Positions 24,240 through 36,397 of a stretch of 62,923 bases of DNA are shown in pieces (positions within the stretch are counted from its first letter, which is position 1; each line of letters begins with the position of its first letter). The notes under the pieces were generated by a model, which did no database searches, was not told where the DNA came from, and was given only the letters and a program-made list of their open reading frames with translations. The stretch lies in contig JAAMPI010000122.1 of assembly GCA_013054445.1 (NCBI GenBank), positions 1-62,923 of the forward strand, written 5' to 3'. The translations under genes were made by a program, and so were the position numbers. This DNA comes from Cudoniella acicularis. Lineage: Eukaryota; Ascomycota; Leotiomycetes; Helotiales; Helotiaceae.

Positions 24240-25866
24240 ATGCCACTTTTTACTGCCCAGGTCCGCCCTGGACAGGCTCTGGGGTTCCTGGGTAAATACT
24301 GGTTCGCTGCACAATTACAAAACAAGCTGACATCTTGCAGTGCTCGGAGCGACTCTCCACGACATCCTCACACGACTGAAGGCCGAGCCACAGCGCTTTC
24401 CCAAGCTTGATTTGATATACGAACACACTGCGCCTGTGGCAGAGCCTGTTATTCTTGTACTTCTAAATAACGGCATCCGCTTACGATTCGATGGGCCTGA
24501 ACAACGCTTGCGCCTCATCGAAGTCCTGGACTTCACCAAGAGTCATCTTACATACAATGACCGAGACGTCCTACGGCCCTCAACGACTGTACAAACAACT
24601 GCTGCCACTGCGCAGGTACTGAGTGGACCTACATACCGACACATATACAAGAATCTGCTGGGCCCGACCTTCCCAGGCGAATACATCGAACCTGAAGCTG
24701 GAGATGAAACAGGGATGGGGCTTTATGTTCTCTCATACCCTGGGCTTGCTTTCTCATTTCCAATACAATCTTCTTTCTGGTCTCCTGGAAAGGATATTCT
24801 TTCTCTACTCTCCTCGGCTGGAAGTCATCCAGCTGCCTCTATGGCCATATTTAGCGGAGACTCATGGGCGGATGCCCGAGAACGCTTATTCAAGCAAACA
24901 TTGGATCCTTCGGAGGCGTTTGCGGTCATCATGAAAGGCAAAGAAACTGTACCCGCAGAAGTACGGCTAGTGAGAATCCATGGGGAGGGTAAATTAGAGT
25001 TGATCCGCTCCCGCTCCCATGTTCCCTTGTGGATTCAGCTTGGCCATACATCTCCTCAAGAGCTTGTTGCTGAGCTAGGACCTCCTGACGCGATTTACAG
25101 GAAGAACGACCAGCGGATGTCTATTCATAAAGCTCGTCAAGGAATAGGAGGTCATGATAGAACTGATCCAAACGACCTCAGACTTCATGATGACTCTACC
25201 GATACAGACCAGTCATCGGCGCATACGGCCACTGATGATGATTCGGATGATGACCACGAGGAAGGCGAAGTCGCTGGAAATGTGTCCGGGGAATGTTTCT
25301 ATAATTATTTCTATTACGGATTTGATATTTTGGTTTCCACTCCTACGACGCCTTCACCATCGCCACCTTCAAAAGACCATTACAATAGTGCTAGTGTTTC
25401 AAAACTTATTGTCCCGAATGATTCTTCAACTCGACTTGTTGCCTCTAAGTTCATCTTACATGGCAACGTACCTGGATCTTATCCATTCAACCGACATCGG
25501 CGGTGCCGATGGGAAATACAATACTTAGCGCCCAAAAGGGGGGAAAGTGTCGTAAATTCGGAAACGGCTTTCAAAGACATCGAAAGTCGATTGCACGAGG
25601 AATGGAAGAGCATATATAAGAACGCCGAAGAAGCGAAAGCACGTCAGCGTGGTATGGTACTGAACCGGGACTGGGGTGATAGCCCAGGTAGTAGTTGTGA
25701 ATTGTTAGGAGGTTGGGAAGATAGTGTTGGAGGGAAAAGACCCGACGCCATCGGCCTTGGAGGGGAGGATGTCAAAGGTCTGGGCAATACAACTTTGTTT
25801 GGATTCCCTGGCTTGGTATTCGAGGTGTTAAAGAATGGGGCAGTGAGCGGCGTAACTGTATTTTGA
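24240..25866 (+). CDS. PHAF1 / UPF0183 family protein (C16orf70 homologue)
   Basis: Homologue of animal phagophore/phagosome assembly factor 1, which acts in autophagy; a fungal role is an inference. Exon 1 is 24240-24291 (MPLFTAQVRPGQALGFL) and exon 2 is 24341-25866, giving 525 aa. The 49-nt intron has a GTAAAT donor and TTGCAG acceptor and joins FL to VLGATLHDIL, the conserved UPF0183 opening. Further family blocks are LVLLNNGIRLRFDG, PGEYIEPEAGD, LYVLSYPGLAFSFP near the middle, VPLWIQLGHTSPQEL, and ECFYNYFYYGFDIL. An Asp-rich insert lies near residues 310-335. The C-terminal GNTTLFGFPGLVFEV is also conserved. I see no lesion. Confidence 0.88.
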
Positions 25867-27092
25867 TATTTCTGGGCAATGTTGAAGGATTTGCATAGGA
25901 CGGAGGTGTTTAGGATTGGGTGTCTTCCACGAATGGCTTTAGAAGGACAGAATTTCCTCTTAATACCCAGCTAGCCTGATTTTCAATACATAAAGCATAT
26001 TGAGACTATTGGGTAACTCCGACCACAAATAGTTATGATTTAATCCGATGAGGTTTTCTTTTGCCTCTCTGTAAGTCTTACACCCTGTTAAATAAATCGA
26101 TAACAATCTGTAGCATATCGCATTCTGCTTCAATTTCAAATTTGCATATTTCTCAATTGGATTGCGGGAGAGAATTTCAAAGGCTGCCTGTCACGGGGCA
26201 ATCGCCATGGTAACATATTCTACGATAGATATAAGGGTTTTTTATATTTTGATATTTTCAACAGGTCAAACAGATATATTTGGAGGGTTGCGTTAACACA
26301 GACCTGCCTTTCACATATTTCTCTCCTTTAGGGGCTCACTGGCTACTGATTGGACAGTCTCCTCTTGCCAAGGTGTGCTCTTAATTCTTCGTCTTCCGAC
26401 CTCGCTTTTCATAAATTCTCTCCATTCAGTGCTTTAGGACCTCAATCGTTAATAAATAAAAAAGGTTAAAGTATTTTGTTGGCAAATGGCAAATCACTCT
26501 TTACCTCACTTATTCTCGTTTCATGGCAGCTGAACAAGTTGGTTTTGGGTTGCGAGGCGAGGGAACACGGACCTCCTCTAGGGTGAGTCGGCTACAGTAA
26601 CTCACATGGAGTGAGTCTGTGGAAGACTCGTGTTGGTAAAAGGGGATGTATTTGCAATTTTTTATTCTTTCCTCTTCCATTCTAATATATTTCTATTATT
26701 GTCAACTGTTTAAACTTAGTTACTACCTACCTAGAGAAGTGATGTAAGATTACTTGTGCAAAACAAGGTACTTCTAAGCACGTACAGTACACGTAGATTG
26801 TAGACTGCCTAAATGCCCACAAGTACTCTACATCAAGATATTTGATCTTGTATAAAAAAAGGTCAAAAGAACATAAACTTCTAAAACTGCAGTAGAATAA
26901 GAAATGGAGCTATTAAGGAATACTTAATTGGCAGCATTATGAGATATTCGCTCAAGTGTTCATAGATACCTCGGTTCAATGTGCCTGACCAAAAAATAGG
27001 TGCCTTGGCGCCTCAACTTTGCAACGCGTCTGCCAAAAAGAATCCGTCGCGATACCACAAAAAATGCGACTCGGCACTTTGGGCTTCAGACC
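25867..27092. other. Intergenic upstream of mitochondrial IleRS
   Basis: About 1.2 kb of moderately AT-rich DNA. No gene, tRNA or repeat recognised. Short frames near 26981-27178 overlap the IleRS first exon in the wrong frame. Confidence 0.4.
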
Positions 27093-30000
27093 ATGCCAAT
27101 TCGTCCTGCTGTGTCCTGGTCGTCGACTCTAAGGCTACCAAAATCCTCATTTCCGTAAGCAGAGTTATTCTTGCGTAGATCCACTTGCTCAATTGCTGAA
27201 AATCTTTACCAGTCCACGACCATCGCCGGCGGATCAAGGAAAATATCTCCAAAGATGTACCGATGACCTCTACGAGCGGCAGAGCCGCGAGCGATCTGCC
27301 CAGATTCCTTTTGTGTTGCACGATGGGCCACCATATGCCAATGGAAGCCTCCATATTGGCCATGCCCTGAACAAGATTTTGAAGGATATTATCTGCAGAG
27401 TTAAGGTGCAAGAGGGTGCGCATTTCAACTCAACATTCCCTCGAATTTTAAAGCTTTCAAAACCTCAAGTATACTGATGCGAATTGTTCTCCACAGGCCG
27501 AAGAGTGGTTTACGTCCCAGGGTGGGATTGCCACGGTCTCCCTATCGAAGTCAAGGCCCTCGAGAAACAGCGAGAAAAAACCAAGGATGGCGAACACACA
27601 CTCGATGCAATTGGCGTCCGCAAAGCAGCAAGAAATCTTGCTACCAAGACCGTAAAGGAACAAATGAAAGGTTTCCGAGAATGGGGGGTTATGGGAGACT
27701 GGGCGAATGCCTGGAGAACTATGGACAAATCTTTCGAGATCAAGCAATTGGGAATCTTCCAAGAGATGGTGAAAAAGGGTCTTATATTCAGACGATATAA
27801 GCCGGTGTTCTGGTCGCCGTCTTCGAGGACAGCCCTTGCGGAGGCCGAATTGGAATATAAGGATGATCACTTTTCGACCTCGGCGTATATCAAGTTTCCT
27901 ATTACTAGTATTCCGGAAAAGCTTCAACAAAATTTGGGTGGGGTGCAGAATCTATTCGCTGTCATTTGGACAACTACGCCATGGACATTGCCTGCTAATC
28001 GGGCCATTGCTGTTCACGACGAGCTTGAATACACTGTTATACGGCACGGGCCAGATGATTTGATAATTGCTAGCAGCCGGGTTGCACAACTTTCCAAACT
28101 TCTCTTTCCGGACTCTTCCCCAGAACTTGTGGCTGAGGGTATTTCTGGCCGGGACATTCAAGGGTCTCTGTATGTAAATGTGCTTCGGGGAAAAGATTCT
28201 GAGCCTCAACCTGTGATTCATGCCGATTTTGTATCTGCTGAATCTGGTTCTGGTCTGGTTCATCTAGCTCCGGGCCATGGCATGGACGACTACGAAGTTT
28301 GCACACGGCTAGGCATTGAAGCTGTGGCACCCGTTAATGACTTGGGACAGTTTACTGCCTCCGCTCTACCTAATAACCCACAAGCCCTAGAGGGGAAAAG
28401 CGTTTTGGATGGCGGCAGCGGAGAAGTCCTCAGGATTCTTGGTGACAAGGTTCTCAAGGTCCAAAAGTATAAACACAAGTACCCGTATGACTGGCGAACA
28501 AAACTCCCCGTTATCGTGCGAGCCACTGAGCAGTGGTTTGCAGATGTTGGTAGTGTTAAAGACCATGCCTTGGCGGCTTTAAATGATGTCCAATTTATCC
28601 CTACATCAGGGCGCGCCAGGCTTGAGAGTTTTGTGAAGGGTAGAAGTGAATGGTGTATCTCGAGGCAACGTGCTTGGGGCGTCCCGATTCCGGCATTATA
28701 CGACGAGAACGGTGCTGCTGTTCTGACCGATGAAAGTGTTGCCCATATCATATCAACGATCAAGGAAAAGGGTATTGATGCATGGTGGACTGATGCTCTA
28801 GATGATCCAAGCTGGATTGTTCCGGGTTTGGATGGGTCTTTCAAGCGTGGTAAAGATACCATGGATGTATGGTTTGACAGTGGTACGAGCTGGGCTCAAT
28901 CTAAGCAGCAGGCCGATGTTTGCCTGGAAGGGACAGACCAACACAGGGGGTGGTTTCAATCTAGTCTCTTGACATATACCAGTGCCTCCGGTCAGGCCGG
29001 TCCTCCCTCCAAGACCTTGATTACACATGGCTTCACACTCGACCAAAAGGGAAAAAAGATGTCCAAATCTATCGGAAACACTATCGCACCTAGCCAGATT
29101 ATGGATGGCTCGTTGTTACCTGTGGTATGTACTTTGGCCTGAGACAAAAATGAGCGATACTGAGAATAACAGGCAAAAATTAAGAAGTCCAAGGGGCCAG
29201 TTTCCCAAGCTCTTGGAGCTGATGCTTTACGGCTATGGGCAGCAAGCAGTGATTACACTCGTGACGTTGTCATTGGGGAATCGGTTCTCAAGTTCAACCA
29301 CACTGCTTTAACGAAGTTTCGTATGACTATCAAGATGCTCCTTGGTTCAATGCACCAGAGTGCTCGAACTGCTCCACTTACGAAGCTAGATCAGATTGCT
29401 CTCACTCAACTCACTGATGTGATGGTCGAGGTGAATGTCGCATATCAGAATTTTCAGTTTTACAAAGCTGTGAACGCGATCAATAAATGGGTCAACAGTG
29501 ACCTCTCCGCTTTCTATTTGGAGGCAATGAAAGATAGAATCTACTGTGGAGATGGTGGCGGAGTGTTCGAGGATCTATTCAATGGCTTATTGAAAATGCT
29601 TGCACCTATCACTCCGAATATCGTTGAAGAAGCTTGGGATCATCGACCGGAGTGGATTAAATCGGAAAACCAGGTGCATCCTTCCTACCGTCCCTTGAAT
29701 GAACCAGTCATCGATTTGGAACGAGTCGCAATTGATCCGGGTCTCCGCGACGATATTCCTTGGCTTTTGAACGCAAATTCCGCCATAAAGGCCGCCCAGG
29801 AGGAAGCTAGGGCCCAGAAACTCATTGGCTCCTCCTTGGAATCTTCGGTCGTTTTAGATCTACCTTCAGAAGCTCGCGAGATTTTTCAGAGGTATGGGGA
29901 TGAACTAGAAAGTATATTTGTTGTCTCTTCCGTGGATCTTAGCAGCCAGAGCACGGAACAAGCCTGGCAATTCTCCGCTGAGTTTGACGCACCTGGTGGC

Positions 30001-30114
30001 AAGGGTACTGCTTGGATCTTTCCACCACGAGACGCAAAATGCCCAAGGTGCTGGAGATATGTTGCGCCAGTTGACGAATTGTGTAAACGATGTAAGGATG
30101 TTGTTGATGTATGA
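27093..30114 (+). CDS. ism1: Mitochondrial isoleucyl-tRNA synthetase
   Basis: Class I synthetase charging mitochondrial tRNA-Ile. Exons 27093-27154, 27213-27415, 27497-29124 and 29173-30114 give 944 aa. Exon 1 supplies a short Ser/Arg import leader ([20 protein letters not shown]), and the 58-nt intron 1 joins it to [20 protein letters not shown] lies in [11 protein letters not shown] near residue 67. A CP1 editing domain includes [12 protein letters not shown], and KMSKS lies in [11 protein letters not shown] near 608. The C-terminus ends in a CxxC...CxxC zinc knuckle (CPRCWRY, then LCKRCKD), as in bacterial-type IleRS. Intron 2 uses a weaker GTGCGC donor. The bacterial-like architecture and leader separate it from the cytosolic enzyme. 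Confidence 0.93.
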
Positions 30115-30496
30115 TAAACCGTCTGTATGAGTATGTAGAATACCCCAATCTCAAGCTACCAGCGCTGCTCCTTGACAATCTTGCCGCGGATATGGTCTGC
30201 CTTTCTAGTTCGGATTTACATCCCAATTTATATCGAGTATCTTACCATTTCTTTCCTCCACTCTCAATCTTCCCAGTAGATGTACCAGAAACCATAAACT
30301 CGATGTAGCAGCAAGCGCGAGACCTACCTCTTCTTATACCACGTCCAACCACCTTAATAATTCCTCACACTAGATTAATTCATCACAAGAATAAATCACC
30401 CCCTCCCTAAATTCCTCACAACTCAATCCCTCAAAACCCTAAAACATTCCACCCACCACGCAATCAGCGCCTCAACCCAGCTACCGGTAACCGGCA
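30115..30496. other. IleRS 3' flank
   Basis: C/T-rich plus-strand DNA; no gene assigned. On the minus strand a frame over about 30450-30580 (ending VECFRVLRD) looks coding and may be the true 3' end of the neighbouring minus-strand locus if that locus is frameshifted. Confidence 0.3.
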
Positions 30497-31168
30497 TTAC
30501 AAGCGCAACTTCAGTCTCAACATCATCCTCTTGACTCGTTTCTGCCTCAGCAGCCTCACTAACCTCCTCATCCTCGCCAAAATAATCTCTCCCATAATCT
30601 CCCCCAACACATCCCTTGTCTCAGAAAGTCGCCGGTACAAATCATTTCCCTCTGTTGCTCGCCCTCTTAAGTGGCACGGTGACAGGGAGCATGAGAGGAT
30701 TTCCCAGAGTGTTGGGTTATTGGGTCTGCGAAATTTAATCTGTTAGACATTGTGTTTGGATACTGAGTGGTTAGATTGGTGATAAAGAGTCATACCTGAA
30801 AGCAGGAAACGTCTGATAGGAGTCGTAAAAATGTGGTGCGTCTTCGAGTGTGGGAAGATCTCCTCATGAGAGTCCTAGGACTTGCTGCTGGTGTCTTCTT
30901 CGTGTGCCTCTGCCCCTCGAATGAGAGTTCTGCCTCTTGTATCGTGCCCGGGGCGCTGTTCTGGGGATGAGGGTACTGCGGATGTAGCTGTTGAAACTTC
31001 ATTTCCCTGTTCTGCGTTTTGAGTTGAGGAAATTTCCTGGGGAGGGCGTGATGCAGCTGTTGAGTCTGCTTCTGGAATAAGCTGCTGCTCTGTTGGTTGA
31101 GGAATAGTTATGCTCGAAGTGTTTCTTGTCTCTAAAATTTGGGCTTCTTCTTCCTTTTTAGGTTCCAT
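30497..31168 (-). CDS. Unrecognised small locus, two candidate frames
   Basis: Not recognised. Candidate A: ATG 31002 to 30796, an intron 30795-30740 (GTATGA...TAACAG), then 30739-30497, giving 149 aa with a clean phase-0 join between SDVSCFQ and IKFRRPNNPTLWEI. Candidate B: an overlapping frame from ATG 31168 to a stop at 30875, 97 aa, Glu/Ser/Thr/Gln-rich. B looks coding in its first 80 codons while A looks coding near its end. Downstream the coding-like signal seems to move to a third frame (GEDEEVSEAAEAE). One explanation is a single gene with one or two frameshifts; another is that only one candidate is real. Function unknown. Confidence 0.32.
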
Positions 31169-32098
31169 TGCTAGTAATTAGTTCACTTGACAGGGAATAA
31201 AGGTTCTAATGAAAATAATGTGCTTCTTTCTTTAGTAATGCGCAACCTGGCTTTTATGATGATTAGTATAGTCGTGTGTATGATTCACTCTCTGGTGAGA
31301 AGTTGGGAATATGCTTTCTGTGAAGTCTGCCTTTCGCTGTGATTGGGAAATTCGACGTCATGTCATGGGAGCTATCCTGGGAGTCACACTTTTCCCATTA
31401 CACGATTTGGGTAACAAATATGTGGACTGGGAAAGGGTATACTTTGGACTTCAAGATTAAGTTCCATTAAATCGCGAAATATTTAGAGATAAGGACTTAA
31501 TAGCAACCGTCTGTTGTTTAAAGTTTGGATTCCTAAAAGATTATTATTTATTGTTACTTTGAGCTTCCCCTCTAGAATTTTCGCTGTCGTATATATTGCA
31601 GGGGGTTTATTTAGCCCAAGCCAGGAATTCAGGGGGTGATGCTATTTATGAACTGAGAGCGAGCTCCTGTTAGAGTATACCTTGTCATTGACTATACCCT
31701 TCATCCATACCAAAGTTGTCCTGGATTCCACCTAGTATGATAAAGATAGTCCTGCCGAATCTGCGGGCTTCTATCCTAACTTCGCTTCGTAATTCATTGG
31801 CGGAGGGAGAATCTTTTGTCAGGAAGCCGAACAGAATTAAGATAGGGCAATCGATACTGTGTGACGTCGCACCGGTGGCTTCAAGGTCTCAAACCAGGCG
31901 GGATGGCGTTTTTAAACGCACGTGACCTATCAATCAACGTAAAGTTCTCTTGGTTCGGCATCTTTGTGTTTGCAGAAAAGCTATATGTAGTTTTGCGAAG
32001 TTGACATCAATCTGACGATAACACGAGCGGACATAATGCTTTTGTTATATAATGATACAAAGGGGTGGACGGGAAGCCTCCCATCCCTACGCCGTCAA
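31169..32098. other. Intergenic between small locus and KMO
   Basis: No gene supported. A 69-codon plus-strand frame at 31716-31925 has no recognisable feature and no conserved-looking context. Confidence 0.4.
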
Positions 32099-34019
32099 CT
32101 ACCTAAACCACCCCTGCCACTCCAGGAGCCCTCGCGTGGCTCCGTGGGCTCTTCTCCATCTATAAAAGGAGAGTGCAGCACCAATGACTATTGGGGTTGT
32201 CGTCAGCCCAATTAAGCCCATTACCAACAGTCGTCCTTGCCTTTCACTCTTCTTAATAACTTCGCTATATCGTTCATTTCCAAAGCTGACTCTTGAGTAC
32301 TTCGTCTGCCACCCAAGACTTGGGACATAGACACTTAAAGTTTCCTCGAGCCACTTTCGAAGAGCATACATCGGAGATACCACTGAGGCCCGCATCTCAA
32401 CGTAGTTTTGGAGTGCAAGGTCGTTGATCACATGGGCGTCTTCTTTTCGATAACTTGAGTACTCGATGAGAGCCTTCTCCCGCAACGAGGCCATTGCGGC
32501 TCCGCTCAGGCTCGAGTCGTCGAGACATGCTTATCAAAAATTGAGAAGAGAATGCGAATATCTTCCAAGCCTGCGTTCATGCCCTGCCCGTAGAAAGGTA
32601 CCATGGCATGTGCGGAGTCGCCAACTATGACGACTGAATCTGAGAAGTGATGCGGTTGGCATTTTATGCTGATAAGTGGTAGATGCGGGTTTTCTTTGAA
32701 GGATTTTACCAGATCGGCCGGGGTAATGAGGTTGGTTACACCAGGAAAGTTGGAGTCAAAAAAATGCTGGAACGGATGCAGACTCTGCCTCGAGTCTATC
32801 AAAATGCAAAGAGGGCATGAAAAGGGTACAAGTAAACGAGCCATCCTTGAAAGAGTTAGTTTTAGCTCAGCCAACACAAAATAGGACATAAACAACATAC
32901 AAAACTTGGTATAGCAATAAACATGAAGTCCTTGCCAGGCCAAATATGCAGGTGGTTTGGTGATATTCGAAATCTCGACTCTTGGTCATCGCCAGCTTGC
33001 AACACTTTTGCGGGTATTTGGAATTCACACCATAGAGTATCGATGTATTCTTGCTGATAGTTCATCCTTGCATACTTCATCATATGATATCGTGCAGCAG
33101 AATGAGCACCATCAGCCCCAATCATGAAGTCGAAATTGATCTCGATTTCTCGATTGCGTCCAGTACTTGTTTCGCTCTTTGATACCTCGAACCAAGCTTT
33201 GTGCTTCTTAAAGTCGGCTCCAGTCAACTTATGATTGAAAATCAGTTTGACGTTAGGCATCGCGTCCAGCTCATCGAGAAGCGTTTTATTGAGCCCTCCG
33301 CGATCGACAGCATATATCGCCTTGGAAAATTAGCCCTGGCAAGCGACCGTGGGGATCGATCCGTACTCTTCCATGAACATCATAAACCTGAGGTTGTTCA
33401 TATAGCTCTCCTGAAGCGCTCTTCCCATGGATCATGCGACCTCTCATAGGAATTGTTTCGCTGAACACTTTCTCTAAAAGCGTAGGTTTGCCAGACTGTC
33501 TCATAGCATTGATACCACGCTCCGAAAGTGCCAAATTGATTGATTTGGTGAAATTCAACGGAATAGTGGAAGGATCTCGAAGATCTACCACTATAGGTCA
33601 GAATGGAGGTCCCCAAAACGCTTCAGGGAGCACGAGACAGCAAAATTTGCTTGTGGCCTTTGCAGGCAAGGAGTAAACACTACGCTCTCCATTGGCACAC
33701 ATTTTGCGGAAATACTCGCTATTTAGAGATTGGTCTCTAATCTTGCATGTATTGCCGCCGTTAAAGGCTTGAGAGCCTTCATAGGAAACTTGACTACAAG
33801 TTTGTTTGGGGATAAAGATTAGCCCCGAGGTAACATTTGAAGAGCCTCAATGCGACAAGACAAACGAGTAAGACAACAAGGGATTCTGCACGACGTACCA
33901 CTTCTCAGCTCGTATATTTCTACATCGTGACCTCGTTGCGCCGCGTATAATGCAGCAAGCGTTCCAACCGGGCCTGCACCGATCACAATGGTCTTTTGCT
34001 TCTTGGACTCTTGCGACAT
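32099..34019 (-). CDS. bna4: Kynurenine 3-monooxygenase (KMO/Bna4), frame interrupted twice
   Basis: FAD-dependent hydroxylase of the kynurenine route from tryptophan to NAD, in the outer mitochondrial membrane. Exons 34019-33899, 33590-33367, 33320-32901 and 32845-32099; with the coding frame corrected it would be about 503 aa. FAD-binding GAGPVG is near residue 17, then [22 protein letters not shown], and [28 protein letters not shown], a second FAD contact, lies in exon 4. A hydrophobic C-terminal helix ([16 protein letters not shown]) is present. Exon 4 is broken: a run of seven A on the plus strand (32758-32764) puts the frame into TGA right after SVPAFF, while conserved DSNFPGV continues in the next frame. 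Near 32510-32530 the frame shifts back. Start ATG 34019; the longer frame upstream begins with TTG. Intron 1 is unusually long (308 nt). Confidence 0.85.
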
Positions 34020-34306
34020 AACCAAAGCTCAAAATCAATTGGCAAAAGACAAGATAGAAGAGAGAACCAAAAAAGAAAATGATGACTCGAACACCCTTCA
34101 TTCCGAGCCGGACCCGCCCGAATTCTAAATTCACCCCATGGGCCATTATTCAGACCCCTCCAAGGCACACACGGACCTTTTTTGCCCCGCTGCGGCATCC
34201 CAAACACAGACATCGAAAGGGCGCAAGGCTAAAACGACAAAATCGTAAGAAACTGTTTTTGCGCAGAGCAATCTTCTTGGTTGACGAAGCAATACACTTC
34301 TTCACC
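34020..34306. promoter_or_regulatory. Bidirectional upstream region of KMO and methionine aminopeptidase
   Basis: A 287-bp gap between divergent ATGs. It must hold both promoters; no specific motif is called. Confidence 0.4.
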
Positions 34307-35709
34307 ATGAATTCAGAATCTGTTGCAAAGTGGAAATGTATGGGCAGTGATTGCGACAACGATGCCGGCTCACTCCAATGTCCGACATGTCTCAAGCTCG
34401 GCATGAAAGAGAGCTATTTCTGCTCACAAGATTGTTTTAAGAGGAACTGGGTACGTCTGCCCCAATATTTACGCGCGCATTATCCTTAGCTGACCTGCTG
34501 CAGAACACACACAAGAGTGTACACAAGCAAAGTAATTTCCTGAGTAACCTCATTACCCCAAACGTCGTCTCTAAACCAGATCCAGACACTGGTTTGTTTA
34601 ACCCATTCCCGACCTTCCCCTATACTGGGTCATTAAGACCAGTATACCCTCTCTCCGAACACCGCCCCGTTCCAAAATCCATACAACATCCAGATTATTG
34701 GAAAGATGGCATACCTAAGAGCGAGCGGACGTTTACTGGACGGACAAAGATCGAAATCTTGGATAAGACGCAACAGGAGGGCATGAGAAAGGTCTGCCGA
34801 TTAGCACGAGAGGTTCTGGATATTGCTGCGGCCGCAGTTAAACCTGGCGTAACCACCGACTACATCGATGAGATTGTACACAAGGCTTGTCTGGAAAGAG
34901 AGGTGAGAAAACTAAAATCTATGCTCTGCTAGTTACTGATCTTGGTAGTCATACCCTTCTCCTCTAAACTATTGCAACTTCCCCAAGTCCGTATGTACAT
35001 CACCTAACGAGGTCATTTGCCACGGCATTCCGGACCAGAGAGTTCTAGTTGATGGTGATATTCTCAACATTGATGTCACATTATATCACGGCGGATTTCA
35101 CGGAGATCTCAATGAAACATACTATGTTGGCGATAAGGCAAAGGCGGATCCAGACTCTGTTCGAGTGGTGGAAGCTGCACGCGTTTCCTTGGATGAGGCG
35201 ATCAAGCTTGTTAAACCTGGCGCACTCTTCAGAGATTACGGCAATGTCATAGAAAAGCATGCGAAATCCCAGAAATGCAGCGTGATCAAGACGTATTGCG
35301 GCCACGGTATCAACAGCCTATTTCACTGCTCCCCGAACATTCCTCATTATGCCAAGAATAAGGCAGTGGGTGCTGCGAAGGAAGGCATGTGCTTTACTAT
35401 TGAGCCCATGATTGCTTTGGGGACCCATAAAGACAAGACGTGGCCAGACGACTGGACCAGTGTGACTCAGGATGGAAAGAGGACAGCGCAATTTGGTAAG
35501 TATTGTCAATCCAACCTTCATCTCGAACACCTTGCTTGACAAAATATTGATATATCTCAGAACACACCCTTCTAGTGACAGCCGACGGTGTAGAGGTTCT
35601 TACCGCGAGGCTTCCAAATTCGCCAGGCGGACCAGTCCCCATGCCAATACCCGTGGTGGAGGCGAATGGCGAGAAAAATGGGGAGACGAATGAGGCAGGA
35701 GCAAAATAA
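34307..35709 (+). CDS. map1: Methionine aminopeptidase 1
   Basis: Removes initiator Met co-translationally at the ribosome. Exons 34307-34450, 34504-34902, 34949-35495 and 35561-35709 give 412 aa. The N-terminal zinc region holds paired Cys/His ([25 protein letters not shown], then HKSVH), typical of the eukaryotic type-1 enzyme. The M24 peptidase domain follows: [10 protein letters not shown], the metal ligands in [10 protein letters not shown] and GDLNETY, GHGI, and [15 protein letters not shown] carries the final Glu. Intron donors are GTACGT, GTGAGA and GTAAGT. The C-terminal extension after the last ligand is short and acidic. Nothing looks broken. Confidence 0.94.
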
Positions 35710-35946
35710 TACCCATAAAATTTTAGATGGCGAATCATGTTGAGCGGCAAAATGTACCTAATCCAAAAAACTGGCTGTCACTGTGAGGCGTAAACCCAGG
35801 TATATGATGCCAGATCATCGATGAGACACTTGCTCTAGACTGAATCATGAACGTTGTGCTCCTGCCTGCCAGGCGTGCCCCCTGCCCCTGAACACTGACA
35901 TGTGACAATATAAGCGAGGCCAGGAGCCAATCATCGCTACGGAGGT

Positions 35947-36376
35947 ATGTCGGAGCAGGACGGCCAGCACGCCCGCCGGCAAACAAGATCTTCCAACAAA
36001 ACAGTCGAGTCGAAGAGCTCCACAGGCGAGCCCAAGCCTAAGCCAGCCTCAATTTCATCATTCCGCTTGCGCTTCGTCCAACCTCCCGTCGACAGGTTAG
36101 AAAAGTTCTGCGATAGCTACGAAAGTACTCACGGCCGTCAAGTCTGCATCCAGCTCTTCGTCCCTTCAAAACCCACCCTTTGCACAGCTCCTCCGAACTA
36201 AAAACCGTCGCGTTAGCTCGCCTTGGAAAGATACCTCTCCTCAACGGCCGAGCTCTTTCGAAGCTACACACAGGACACGTCAAAATAATACCACGAGAGG
36301 AAATCCGCAATCCTCGAGAAGCTCGAACCAGAGGCGGGAGAAGCAACCCAAGCGCACAGACAAGATCGCAAAGTAA
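35947..36376 (+). CDS. Small basic Ser/Arg-rich protein upstream of Erv14, unknown
   Basis: Not recognised. ATG 35947 to 36095, a candidate 58-nt intron (36096-36153, GTTAGA...ATCCAG), then 36154-36376 gives 123 aa. Without the intron the frame stops at 36201, and the downstream part stays open only in the spliced frame. Composition is basic and low complexity (Ser, Arg, Lys, Gln, Asn), with no domain. The stop codon lies 21 nt before the first ATG of Erv14, too close for a separate promoter and 3' end. It may be an upstream reading frame in the Erv14 leader, or part of a shared transcript. The donor is non-ideal, so the model is tentative. Confidence 0.42.
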
Positions 36377-36397
36377 AGAAAACTCCGAGCCGCCATC

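Noticed and set aside
31716..31925. 69-codon plus-strand frame
   Set aside because: No domain, no coding bias I can see, and no splice partner.
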